Below are positions 35,691 to 43,981 of a stretch of 64,000 nucleotides of DNA, one piece after another. Every line of letters begins with the position of its first letter. Position 1 is the stretch's first letter. Below the pieces are notes generated by a model. It was given only the letters and a program-made list of their open reading frames with translations, was not told the origin of the DNA and did not search any database. Made by a program: the position numbers and the translations under genes. The stretch covers positions 33,259 to 97,258 of the forward strand of contig WQZP01000007.1 in the NCBI GenBank assembly GCA_009780675.1, read 5' to 3'. This DNA comes from Spirochaetaceae bacterium (GTDB lineage Bacteria; Spirochaetota; Spirochaetia; CADAEX01).

Positions 35691-35712
35691 TACCCTGATC
35701 TAACTCAGGGTA
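35691..35712 (-). terminator. Perfect 8-bp hairpin ahead of the aldehyde dehydrogenase gene
   Basis: TACCCTGA and TCAGGGTA flank a 6-base loop. On the + strand an A run precedes it; read on the - strand the stem is followed by seven T, so it has the form of an intrinsic terminator for leftward transcripts, although no leftward gene lies to its right. On the + strand it would be a stem-loop in the leader or between coding parts of the operon. Confidence 0.6.
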
Positions 35713-35746
35713 AAATTATATAAAGCCCTTTTTAGGAGAGTTTTAA

Positions 35747-37213
35747 ATGTATAATGACAACATTAAAGAAATGTATGCAAAAGCTAGAGAAGCTTTCAAG
35801 CAGGTTGAATTTTGGGATCAAGACAGAGTAAATGAAGTAGTTGCAGCTGTTGCTTTTAACTGGATGAGAGAAGATGTTACTAATGAGTGTGTTAAACTAG
35901 CTTCTGAAGCTTCAGGTATGGGTAGATATGACCATAAACAAATGAAGCACAAAAAAATCAGAGGAATTTACTGGGATATGAAAGATGCTAAGACAGCCGG
36001 CATCATCAGAGAAGACAGAGACAAATGCTGGGTAACATATGCAAAACCAATGGGAGTTGTTGCAAATGTTGTTCCTTGTACAAACCCAACAATTACAACA
36101 TGTCATATTGGTCTTTCACTTCTTAAAACAAGAAATGCAATGATTTGTTCACCACACCCAAAAACAAAATTAGCAACATATAGAACAGTTCAATGGGGAA
36201 GAGCAGCTCTTAAAGCAGCAGGAGCTCCAGAAGATCTTTTTCTTTGTATCCAAGAGCCATCAAGCGAAAAAACAGTTGAACTTATGTCAACATGTGATTT
36301 TGCAGTTGCAACAGGCGGAAAAGCTCTTATCAAACACGTACATGCAGCTGGTACACCTAATATAACAGTAGGTGCTGGTAATGTTAGAACAATTATTGAC
36401 CCAAGTGCAAATCTTGCACATGCAGCATATTGTATCCATAAATCAAAAACATTTGATAACTCTACATCTTGTTCATCAGAAAACGCTATTTCCATTCATG
36501 TTTCTATTTATGACAAAATGATGGAAGAGCTTAAAAAAGTTAATGGATATATGCTTAACTCAGACGATAGGGAAAAACTCAGAAAAGCTATGTGGCCTGA
36601 TGGGCATTCACTTAACAGAGACCTTGTTGCTACACCAGTTAGAAACATTGCAAAACTTGCTGGAATTACAGTTCCTGAAACAACAGAATTCCTTATGGTA
36701 GAAGGGACAAAAATCGGAGAAGAAGATATGTTCTCTAACGAAAAAATGTCACTCGTACTTACTGTATGGAAATGGGAAGATTTTGAAACAGAACTTAAAA
36801 CACTTCTTAAGAACCTTGAATTCTCTGGAGTTGGGCACTCATCTTGTCTTCACTCAACAAAACAAGAACAGTGGCACAGAATGGCAGAATTTTTGCCATT
36901 AGGAAGAGTTAACATAAATGCTCCTAACACAAAAGTAAACAGCGGAAGCTGGTATGCTGCTCAGGAATTTACAACAACTCTTGCGTGCGGTACTTGGGCA
37001 GGCAACAACAATACAGATAATGTTAACTACAGGAATTTTATAAATGAAACAAGATTGGGATGGCCATATACAAAATGGGTTCCATGTGATTTCAAAGAAT
37101 ATATTCCTACAGACGAAGAAGTTTTTGGAAAATATTTACCATATGCAAAAAAGATTATAGCGAATACTAAATTAGATATTCCTATGCCAGCATATACACC
37201 AAAGCTTTATTAA
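35747..37213 (+). CDS. CoA-acylating-type aldehyde dehydrogenase family protein
   Basis: 488 residues of the aldehyde dehydrogenase fold. VANVVPCTNPTITTCHIGL and FDNSTSCSSENAISIHVS resemble the acylating branch (AdhE N-domain, EutE, SucD, SauS), with the nucleophilic Cys in TSCSSENA at about 242, and lacking the glutamate block of non-acylating members. It should interconvert an acyl-CoA and an aldehyde with NAD(P). The length, without an alcohol dehydrogenase domain, fits SucD/SauS-like proteins. AGGAGAG precedes ATG 35747. Codon use is very biased, as in highly expressed genes. Confidence 0.82.
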   Translation: MYNDNIKEMYAKAREAFKQVEFWDQDRVNEVVAAVAFNWMREDVTNECVKLASEASGMGRYDHKQMKHKKIRGIYWDMKDAKTAGIIREDRDKCWVTYAKPMGVVANVVPCTNPTITTCHIGLSLLKTRNAMICSPHPKTKLATYRTVQWGRAALKAAGAPEDLFLCIQEPSSEKTVELMSTCDFAVATGGKALIKHVHAAGTPNITVGAGNVRTIIDPSANLAHAAYCIHKSKTFDNSTSCSSENAISIHVSIYDKMMEELKKVNGYMLNSDDREKLRKAMWPDGHSLNRDLVATPVRNIAKLAGITVPETTEFLMVEGTKIGEEDMFSNEKMSLVLTVWKWEDFETELKTLLKNLEFSGVGHSSCLHSTKQEQWHRMAEFLPLGRVNINAPNTKVNSGSWYAAQEFTTTLACGTWAGNNNTDNVNYRNFINETRLGWPYTKWVPCDFKEYIPTDEEVFGKYLPYAKKIIANTKLDIPMPAYTPKLY

Positions 37214-37226
37214 TTAGATAATTTTA

Positions 37227-37262
37227 AAAAAAGGGCTCCTTAACCGGAGTCCTTTTTTCTTT
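37227..37262 (+). terminator. Intrinsic terminator after the aldehyde dehydrogenase gene
   Basis: Stem AAGGGCTCC / GGAGTCCTT with a TTAACC loop and one mismatch, followed by TTTTTTCTTTTT. The preceding A run makes it bidirectional in form. It ends the citrate-synthase-like operon. Confidence 0.88.
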
Positions 37263-37296
37263 TTAAAACATATAATTTAAGCTATCGGAGAAAAAG

Positions 37297-37998
37297 ATGA
37301 TAAAAGCTGTTATATTTGATTTTGTTCAAACTCTGGGCGATGCTGCAGAGGGTTATAAAGATGCTGAAAAAAATTCCCAGGAAAAGCTCTATAAAAAATT
37401 AGGGATAGATACATGGGATAAATATAAAGATTTATACCGGGAAGAGAGAAAACAACATTTTGACAGGCGTGATTTTTCAAGAAAGAATGTTTGGATAAAG
37501 ATGTGTGAGCATTTTAATGTTCCTGCTGATAATGATTTTCTTAATCAACTTGAAAATGAATATTGGGAATTTGTAAAAAATAGTATGAAACTTTTTCCCG
37601 AAGCGCTTGATGTAATAAAAAAATTAAAAGAAAAATATAAACTTGGAATGGTTTCAAACTCCCAGAAAGACGGCAGTACAAAAGCGCTTCAAAATGATGA
37701 ATATAAAAAGCTTGAAAAGCTGTTTGATGTAATTGTTATAGCTGGGGAAGGAGATATTCCTGCAAAGCCAGACCCTGCTCCTTTTAAACTCGCTCTTGAA
37801 AAACTTGGTGTTAACCCTGATGAAGCAATATTTGTAGGCGATGATTTTAAGGGAGATATTGATGGAAGTAAAAAAGTAGGATTGACTCCTATTTGGTTAA
37901 AGCACTATTCTGTTAAGCGCAATTGGCCAGAAGCAGAATTTAAGGTTGATGAAATTACTAATCTTGAACAAGTGCTTGATATTGTTAAAAAACTTTAG
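37297..37998 (+). CDS. HAD-superfamily hydrolase-like protein
   Basis: 233 residues with HAD motif I VIFDFVQTLG, motif II VSNSQKDG, motif III lysine in PAKPDPAPF and motif IV VGDDFKGDIDG. The second aspartate of DxDxT is Val here (DFVQT). In HAD phosphatases this residue is the general acid, so the protein may be a dehalogenase-like or non-phosphatase member. CGGAG precedes the ATG; TATAAT at about 37270 may be its -10 box. Confidence 0.82.
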   Translation: MIKAVIFDFVQTLGDAAEGYKDAEKNSQEKLYKKLGIDTWDKYKDLYREERKQHFDRRDFSRKNVWIKMCEHFNVPADNDFLNQLENEYWEFVKNSMKLFPEALDVIKKLKEKYKLGMVSNSQKDGSTKALQNDEYKKLEKLFDVIVIAGEGDIPAKPDPAPFKLALEKLGVNPDEAIFVGDDFKGDIDGSKKVGLTPIWLKHYSVKRNWPEAEFKVDEITNLEQVLDIVKKL

Positions 37999-38132
37999 AA
38001 AATAGCCTTAATGCCCCTTTTTTGTATTTTATAAAATGCGATCAAGGGGGCGCTTTTATAATAAAAATACTGAAAAATCCGAATCAGACTCCTCAGATAA
38101 AACAAAAATAATATCCAGAGACATTTTGATAA

Positions 38133-38161
38133 TTGAAGAAAACATTAAAACATGCTATTCT
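38133..38161 (+). promoter_or_regulatory. Promoter of the M48 lipoprotein gene
   Basis: TTGAAG (38133-38138), 17-base spacer, TATTCT (38156-38161). Predicted transcript start near 38168 leaves a 26-base leader with GGGAGG before ATG 38194 and rules out the upstream in-frame ATG at 38152. Confidence 0.6.
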
Positions 38162-38193
38162 TGGATAAAAATAGTTCTTTTCGGGAGGCTCCC

Positions 38194-39102
38194 ATGAAGC
38201 ATTTGTCTTCAAAATATTTATTTTTAGAATTCATGTCTAATACAGGCAGTAGAAAAATTGGCGCTATATTGTCTATAAAAAAGCTATATATTATTTTTAT
38301 TGTTGCTTTTATACTTCTTGGATGCGGGACAAATCCTTTGACAGGACAGCGCACCATGGCCTTTATTCCTAATAGTCAGCTCTTTGCCATGTCTGCCGAG
38401 GCGCATAGGGATTTTATTAATGAAAACACCGTAGTTACCGGCACTCCAGAGGCAGAGATGCTCTCCCGTGTGGGGTGGAGGCTTGTTGAGGCAACCCAAA
38501 AATGGATGGCTGCACAAGGGCGTCCCAATGACATTGCTGATTTTCCCTGGTCATTCACCTTAATTCAGGACAATACTATAAATGCGTGGGTTATGCCGGG
38601 AGGCAAGATCGTATTTTATACAGGTATTCTTCCGTTAACCCAAAACGAAGATGGGATTGCGGTAGTTATGGGGCATGAGATTGCGCACGCTGTTCTTAAC
38701 CACGGTCAGCAGCGGATGAGCGCTTCTTTGCTTCAACAATTTGGTCTGGCAGGACTTTCGATATTTATGGAAGGCGCAGGATCTTCTCCTGAGCTCACAG
38801 CAGTAACTATGACTGCTTTTGGTGTAGGATCAACGCTTTTGGGTACATTGCCATTTAGTCGGCGTAACGAAGACGAAGCAGACCATCTTGGACTTATTCT
38901 CATGGCCATTGCGGGGTATAATCCTTATGAAGCTGTTTCTTTCTGGGAACGCATGAATGCTCTTGGTGGCAGCAGCCCTCCTCAATGGCTTAGCACACAT
39001 CCATCCCATCCTCACAGAATCAATAACCTCCGCCAATCGATTCCAGAAGCGAAGCGGGTAGCTGCTGAGTTCGGAGTACATCAGCCTAGGAGCAGTCATT
39101 GA
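38194..39102 (+). CDS. M48-family metallopeptidase, predicted lipoprotein
   Basis: An export signal with a lipobox-like FILLGCG (helix LYIIFIVAFILL) is followed by TNPLTGQRTMAFIPNSQ, the usual start of periplasmic M48 (LoiP/BepA-like) proteases. The zinc site is VMGHEIAHAVLNH (HExxH) with the third ligand in NEDEADHLG (ExxxD). STHPSHPHRI near the C-terminus is also conserved in the family. It probably does quality control of outer-membrane proteins. ATG 38194 is chosen because GGGAGG lies 5 bases upstream. Confidence 0.88.
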   Translation: MKHLSSKYLFLEFMSNTGSRKIGAILSIKKLYIIFIVAFILLGCGTNPLTGQRTMAFIPNSQLFAMSAEAHRDFINENTVVTGTPEAEMLSRVGWRLVEATQKWMAAQGRPNDIADFPWSFTLIQDNTINAWVMPGGKIVFYTGILPLTQNEDGIAVVMGHEIAHAVLNHGQQRMSASLLQQFGLAGLSIFMEGAGSSPELTAVTMTAFGVGSTLLGTLPFSRRNEDEADHLGLILMAIAGYNPYEAVSFWERMNALGGSSPPQWLSTHPSHPHRINNLRQSIPEAKRVAAEFGVHQPRSSH

Positions 39103-39274
39103 AGGTATATTACCTGTGAGAAATACCGTAAAAATAAAGCTATATTCCTATTGAAATTTTAATGAAAAAATTATATTATTTTTCTTTATAGCTTTTAGTT
39201 ATCCTTAACTGCTGTTTCTGGCATAAAAATAATAAAAGAATATATTTTATAATGAGATTAAGAGGTATTTGTAA

Positions 39275-41347
39275 ATGAGTTTGGAAAAGAAATTGAGGAA
39301 TATAGGCATAAGCGCTCATATTGATTCGGGGAAAACAACGTTATCTGAGAGAATATTGTTTTATTGTAATAAAATACACGCTATCCATGAAGTAAGAGGA
39401 AAAGATGGAGTAGGCGCTACTATGGACTCTATGGAACTTGAAAGAGAACGCGGTATTACTATTGCCTCTGCTGCAACAAATGTTGATTGGAATGGGACTC
39501 CTATAAACCTTATAGATACTCCGGGACACGTTGACTTTACAGTTGAAGTTGAAAGATCATTGCGTGTTCTTGATGGAGCGATTCTTGTACTCTGTTCTGT
39601 CGGAGGCGTACAGTCCCAGTCAATTACTGTTGACAGGCAGCTAAAAAGGTATAATGTACCAAGACTTGCATTTATAAATAAATGTGACAGAACAGGCGCA
39701 AATCCATATAGGGTTAAAGACCAGCTTATTGACAAACTTGGGCTTAATGCTGTTTTAACACAGATACCAATAGGTCTTGAAGATAAGCACGTAGGGGTTG
39801 TTGACCTTGTAAAAATGAAAGCAGCTTATTTTGAAGGAAATGATGGGCTTGAAGTAGTTGAAAGAGATATCCCTGCTGAGCTTAAACAGGAAGCAGAAAA
39901 AATGAGAGAAGTACTTCTTGAGGCAATTTCAATGCTTTCAGATGAACTTGCAGAATTGTTTCTTGAAGGAAAAGAAATTCCAGAAGAACTAGTTTGCAGT
40001 GTAATCAGAAAAGGTGTTCTTTCAAGAGAAGTTGTCCCTGTTTTTATGGGCTCTGCATATAAAAATAAAGGTGTGCAGCTCCTGCTTGATGCAGTAGTAA
40101 AATATCTTCCTTCACCAATTGATGTTGATAATTTTGCTCTTGATCTTGATGATAATGAAAAAGAGGTTGTTTTAAAATCTGATCCAACTCTTCCTCCTGT
40201 AGTTCTTGCATTTAAACTCGAAGATGGGCAGTATGGGCAGCTTACTTATATAAGAATATATCAGGGCTCAATTAAAAAAGGAGATGAACTTTATAACATC
40301 CGAACAAGAAGAAAATTCAAAGTCGGAAGACTTATAAAAATGCATTCGAATAATATGGAAGATATAAGCGATGCTGGTTGTGGTGATATTGTTGCGCTTT
40401 TTGGAATTGATTGCGCTTCCGGAGATACATTTGTAAAGCCAGGTCTTAATTTGTCTCTTACATCGATGTATGTTCCTGACCCTGTTATATCGCTTGCAGT
40501 TGAACCTGTTGATAAAAAAGCAGCAGACAATATGTCCAAAGCTCTTAACAGATTTACAAAAGAAGATCCTACTTTCCGGTCATATGTAGATGACGAATCA
40601 AACCAGACAATTATTCAGGGAATGGGAGAGCTTCATCTTGATGTTTATGTTGAGAGGATGAAAAGAGAGTACAAAGCAGAAGTTAAAACAGGCGCTCCTC
40701 AGGTTGCATATAGAGAAACTATTTCCAAAAAAGCTGATTTTGATTATACGCATAAAAAACAGTCAGGCGGAGCTGGGCAGTATGGTAAAATTGTGGGGTT
40801 TATGGATCCGTTAGCTGAGGGAACCTATGAGTTTGTAAATGAGATAAAAGGTGGAAAAATTCCTACTGAATATATTCCTGCGTGTGATAAGGGATTTCAG
40901 GCAGCTATTAAAAAAGGGACGCTTATTGGATTCCCGATTGTTGGTGTTAAAGTGACTATTAATGATGGGCAATCTCACTCTGTTGACTCTTCTGATATGG
41001 CATTCCAGCAAGCAGCTATCGGAGCTTTTAGGCAGGCTTATGCCAAAGCCGGACCCGAGATACTTGAGCCTGTAATGAAGGTTGCTGTTGATGGTCCAAC
41101 AGAATTTCAGGGAAGTATTTTTGGAAGTATTAACCAAAGAAGGGGCATGATCGTAAGCTCAGTTGAAGATGGGAAAAATTCTCATGTTGAAGCAGAAGTT
41201 CCTCTTTCGGAAATGTTTGGTTATTCAACAGTGCTTAGGTCTCTTACGCAGGGAAAAGCTGAATTTACGATGGAATTCCTAAAATATGGCAGAGTACCAA
41301 AAAATGTATCCGAAGAACTAATGAAAACGTTCCAGGAAAAAAAATAA
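39275..41347 (+). CDS. fusA: Elongation factor G, spdEFG1/mitochondrial EFG1-like
   Basis: 690 residues. G1 loop [17 protein letters not shown] (about 12-28), the switch [22 protein letters not shown] and [18 protein letters not shown] are complete, followed by NKCD. The [19 protein letters not shown] stretch is close to mitochondrial EFG1, which marks the spd branch of EF-G known from spirochaetes, planctomycetes and some deltaproteobacteria. It translocates tRNA and mRNA on the ribosome. TATAAT at 39248-39253 is a likely -10 box and AAGAGGT the ribosome site. Confidence 0.92.
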   Translation: MSLEKKLRNIGISAHIDSGKTTLSERILFYCNKIHAIHEVRGKDGVGATMDSMELERERGITIASAATNVDWNGTPINLIDTPGHVDFTVEVERSLRVLDGAILVLCSVGGVQSQSITVDRQLKRYNVPRLAFINKCDRTGANPYRVKDQLIDKLGLNAVLTQIPIGLEDKHVGVVDLVKMKAAYFEGNDGLEVVERDIPAELKQEAEKMREVLLEAISMLSDELAELFLEGKEIPEELVCSVIRKGVLSREVVPVFMGSAYKNKGVQLLLDAVVKYLPSPIDVDNFALDLDDNEKEVVLKSDPTLPPVVLAFKLEDGQYGQLTYIRIYQGSIKKGDELYNIRTRRKFKVGRLIKMHSNNMEDISDAGCGDIVALFGIDCASGDTFVKPGLNLSLTSMYVPDPVISLAVEPVDKKAADNMSKALNRFTKEDPTFRSYVDDESNQTIIQGMGELHLDVYVERMKREYKAEVKTGAPQVAYRETISKKADFDYTHKKQSGGAGQYGKIVGFMDPLAEGTYEFVNEIKGGKIPTEYIPACDKGFQAAIKKGTLIGFPIVGVKVTINDGQSHSVDSSDMAFQQAAIGAFRQAYAKAGPEILEPVMKVAVDGPTEFQGSIFGSINQRRGMIVSSVEDGKNSHVEAEVPLSEMFGYSTVLRSLTQGKAEFTMEFLKYGRVPKNVSEELMKTFQEKK

Positions 41348-41428
41348 TTTAGTATGAAACTATTACTAATGATGTTAATATAAAAAAACGACTTCCCGAA
41401 ACATAATCCGGGACATAGGAGCTATAAA

Positions 41429-42133
41429 ATGGTTAAGGAAGAACTAGTTAAAAGAAGCCCATTACGAACTCTTGAAAAAGTTCTTGATGGTGGTCTTGGC
41501 AAGGGAAATATCGGAGTAATTGCTTCGAAAAAAGGTATTGGAAAAACTGCGTTTCTGGTACACATTGCAACAGATAAATTATGCAGCGATAACCCGGTCA
41601 TTCATGTTTCTTTTTCCAAAAGAACCGATCATATCATAAGCTGGTATGATGATATTTTTAATGAAATATCAAAAACAAAGAATCTTGAAAATGCAATTGA
41701 TATATATGAAGAAATTATCCGAAAAAGAGTTATTATGAACTTCAATCAGCAGGATATTGATGTTCCAAGAATACTTTCGAGTTTGGAAGCCATGATAACA
41801 AGCGGGAATTTTAAGGCAGGAACTGTTATTATTGATGGCTTAAAAATCGATGAAGCAGGTGAAAAAGGGTTAAAAGCAATAAAAGAATTTGCTAAAAAAC
41901 TTAACCTCGAAATATGGATAAGCGCATCTCTTAAAATAGATGATCCTGTATTTAGTGAAAAAGGTATACCTTATGAGCTTGAAAATGTTCTGGATTGTAT
42001 AGATGTTTTGCTTACTCTTCAATATGATAATCAAAAGATAAGAATGGATATTGTAAAAGATCAAGATGGCATTGGTGTAGTAAATAGCCAGCTTTCTCTT
42101 GACCCAAAAACACTTCTCATAGACGAAGGATGA
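41429..42133 (+). CDS. KaiC/DnaB-like P-loop ATPase of unknown role
   Basis: 234 residues. Walker A ASKKGIGKTAFLVHIA (about 31-46) and Walker B-like TVIIDGLKI (about 133-141) in a RecA/KaiC arrangement; the N-terminus PLRTLEKVLDGGLGKGNIGVI is typical of KaiC-like domains. VHVSFSKRTDHI replaces the usual substrate segment. No DNA-binding or extra domain. It follows EF-G by 81 bases, with a small CCCG/CGGG stem-loop between. Confidence 0.68.
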   Translation: MVKEELVKRSPLRTLEKVLDGGLGKGNIGVIASKKGIGKTAFLVHIATDKLCSDNPVIHVSFSKRTDHIISWYDDIFNEISKTKNLENAIDIYEEIIRKRVIMNFNQQDIDVPRILSSLEAMITSGNFKAGTVIIDGLKIDEAGEKGLKAIKEFAKKLNLEIWISASLKIDDPVFSEKGIPYELENVLDCIDVLLTLQYDNQKIRMDIVKDQDGIGVVNSQLSLDPKTLLIDEG

Positions 42134-42139
42134 TCCTCT

Positions 42140-42172
42140 CTGCCTAAAATTTGTTACATAAATTTTAGGCAG
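42140..42172. terminator. 13-bp perfect hairpin between convergent genes
   Basis: CTGCCTAAAATTT and AAATTTTAGGCAG flank a 7-base loop, between the ends of the 41429 gene (+) and ispF (-). It can fold in either strand's transcript, though no long T run follows; AT-rich stem base may serve. Confidence 0.65.
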
Positions 42173-42201
42173 CCTCTTGCCGCAGGGGACGCCTAAGCCA
42201 A

Positions 42202-42684
42202 TCAAGTACCTACTAATAAAACAGAAGAAAAAGCTTCTATTGCATTACCTTCCCCTGTGGCGTCACAATTTTCTTTTGTTTTTGCTTTTACAGAAACATT
42301 GTTTATATCTGTGTTTAAAATAGCTGCAATATTTTTTCTCATAAAATCAATATGGCCGCGAAGTTTTGGCTTTTCAAGAATAACTGTGGTATCAATATTG
42401 CCAATTGCATATCCCCTGTTTTGGATAAGGCTGTATGCTTTTTCAAGAAGAAGAGCACTATCAATATCTTTATAAGCAGGGTCCGAAGGGGGAAAGTGTT
42501 TTCCTATATCTCCTTCTGCTATAGCTCCCAAAAGGGAATCTATAATTGCATGATAAAGAACATCTCCGTCAGAGTGAGCTACTGCGCCTTTACTGTGTGG
42601 CACTTCAACTCCGCCTATTATTAGCTTTTTTCCATCAGCAAGCTGATGGATATCATATCCATGCCCTATTCTTATATTATTCAT
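42202..42684 (-). CDS. ispF: 2-C-methyl-D-erythritol 2,4-cyclodiphosphate synthase
   Basis: 160 residues of the MEP isoprenoid pathway. RIGHGYDIHQL has the metal ligands DxH, AHSDGDVLYHAIIDSLLGA carries the third His, and AKTKENCDATGEG is the C-terminal signature. Follows ispD by 3 bases in a carD-ispD-ispF operon. No downstream gene in the operon. Confidence 0.94.
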   Translation of the reverse strand: MNNIRIGHGYDIHQLADGKKLIIGGVEVPHSKGAVAHSDGDVLYHAIIDSLLGAIAEGDIGKHFPPSDPAYKDIDSALLLEKAYSLIQNRGYAIGNIDTTVILEKPKLRGHIDFMRKNIAAILNTDINNVSVKAKTKENCDATGEGNAIEAFSSVLLVGT

Positions 42685-42687
42685 ATT

Positions 42688-43368
42688 TTATCTCTTGTTT
42701 TTGATGAAATTTTCAAGATCATCCGGATAGGTGATTTTTATATTTTCTCTTGAGCTTTCAACAACATAAATATTTTTTCCGAGTAAAGAGTATATTTCTG
42801 TATCATCAGTAAAAGATTTTTCACTATCTCTAACTTTTGTATGGCACTCAAGTATGTCAATGAATTTAAACCCCTGAGGAGTCTGGATCGACATAAGAGA
42901 TTGTCTCTGGGGATGCCCTGTTATAAAATTATTTTCCACTATTTTTATTGTATCAACAACAGGTATCAACGGAGCGCACGCGCCATGTTCCAGGGTTCCG
43001 GAAATAACATTTTTGATTATCTCTTCTGTTATAAATGGTCTTGCGCCATCGTGGATTAGAACGATCTCCGGGTCAAGATGTTCCATTGCCTTTAATCCCA
43101 AAAAAACAGATTCTTGCCTTGTTTTTCCGCCATGTGTAAATTCTATAACGTTATTGTTGATTATATCCCCAAGGCTATCGCGGAATTTGCTTTCAAATTC
43201 CTGTTGGCAAGTAATAAATATTGCTTTAAAAAGCCCTGTTTTTGCAAATGGGAGAACAGCATGATAAATTACTGTTTTCTCGTCTATTTTTATAAGTTCT
43301 TTTTTTGTTCCGCCTATTCTGCGGCTTTCACCAGCAGCAGTTATTAGCGCAATATAGTTTTTTTGCAT
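42688..43368 (-). CDS. ispD: 2-C-methyl-D-erythritol 4-phosphate cytidylyltransferase
   Basis: 226 residues. N-terminal ALITAAGESRRIGGTKKEL (CTP loop; family usually GxGxRM-x3-PKQ, here with KKE), HGGKTRQESVFLGL and VLIHDGARPFI are conserved IspD blocks. Makes CDP-methylerythritol. Its start overlaps the carD-like stop by one base. Confidence 0.93.
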   Translation of the reverse strand: MQKNYIALITAAGESRRIGGTKKELIKIDEKTVIYHAVLPFAKTGLFKAIFITCQQEFESKFRDSLGDIINNNVIEFTHGGKTRQESVFLGLKAMEHLDPEIVLIHDGARPFITEEIIKNVISGTLEHGACAPLIPVVDTIKIVENNFITGHPQRQSLMSIQTPQGFKFIDILECHTKVRDSEKSFTDDTEIYSLLGKNIYVVESSRENIKITYPDDLENFIKNKR

Positions 43369-43904
43369 TAACTCTCATCATCAGTTTCATCAGCTTCAAG
43401 CCTGGCAAAAATAAGTTGTTCACTTTCGTTTTTAGTCTTGCTGAGTGAATGAGATATTTCATCTATAAGCAGTCTGATCGCGCTATCAAAAATCTTTCTT
43501 TCAAGTATTGGGAGCTCTTTTTGTTTGCTTCTGTGGTAAAGCGACCTAACAACTTTTGCTATGTCACCTATAGCCCCTTTTTTTAGGAGTTCAAGATTTA
43601 TTTGATACCGTAATTTCCAGTCTGTTGTAAGAGGTTCATCTTTTTCTGATATTATTTTTAAAGCTTTTTCAGATTCTTTTTTTGCTACAATTTTTCTAAT
43701 TCCAACCTCTACTGCTTTATCTGTAGGAACCATTATTGTCATATCAGATACTTCAAAATAAATAATATAATAGGGAATTTCTTTATTTTTAAAGGTTTTA
43801 TTCTCTATTGATATTATCTGGCCCACTCCCTGTATTGGATACACAATGAATTGGTTAAATTTAAACTCTGTATTGAGTTCGGCAATGTCTAACGTTTTTC
43901 CCAT
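43368..43904 (-). CDS. CarD/CdnL-family RNA-polymerase-binding regulator
   Basis: About 178 residues. N-terminal FNQFIVYPIQGVGQIISIENK and YYIIYFEVSDMTIMVPTDKA form the CarD/TRCF RNA-polymerase interaction domain; the helical C-terminal part (WKLRYQINLELLKKG, VVRSLYHRSKQKELP) matches CdnL. Such proteins stabilise open promoter complexes. ATG 43904 is preferred to ATG 43919 because the gene's own -10 box overlaps the latter; the transcript would begin at about the ATG. First gene of the carD-ispD-ispF operon. Confidence 0.88.
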   Translation of the reverse strand: MGKTLDIAELNTEFKFNQFIVYPIQGVGQIISIENKTFKNKEIPYYIIYFEVSDMTIMVPTDKAVEVGIRKIVAKKESEKALKIISEKDEPLTTDWKLRYQINLELLKKGAIGDIAKVVRSLYHRSKQKELPILERKIFDSAIRLLIDEISHSLSKTKNESEQLIFARLEADETDDES

Positions 43905-43910
43905 TGATAT

Positions 43911-43939
43911 AGTATACATAAAAAAATGTTTTAAGTCAA
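43911..43939 (-). promoter_or_regulatory. Strong promoter of the carD-like operon, leaderless geometry
   Basis: On the - strand TTGACT (43939-43934), 17-base spacer, TATACT (43916-43911), then ATATCA and ATG 43904. The start point expected 7 bases after the -10 box is the A of the ATG. No ribosome site is present. Confidence 0.78.
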
Positions 43940-43981
43940 AGGTTCGAGTTGCTTCATGGATAATATTTACTTGTATTACGG

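Noticed and set aside
38152..38193. ATG 38152 as start of the M48 gene
   Set aside because: It overlaps the promoter spacer and -10 box; ATG 38194 has GGGAGG upstream.
43935..43965. GGTTCGAG, resembling a tRNA T-loop
   Set aside because: The flanking bases do not form a T-stem or acceptor stem; it is upstream of the carD-like promoter only.
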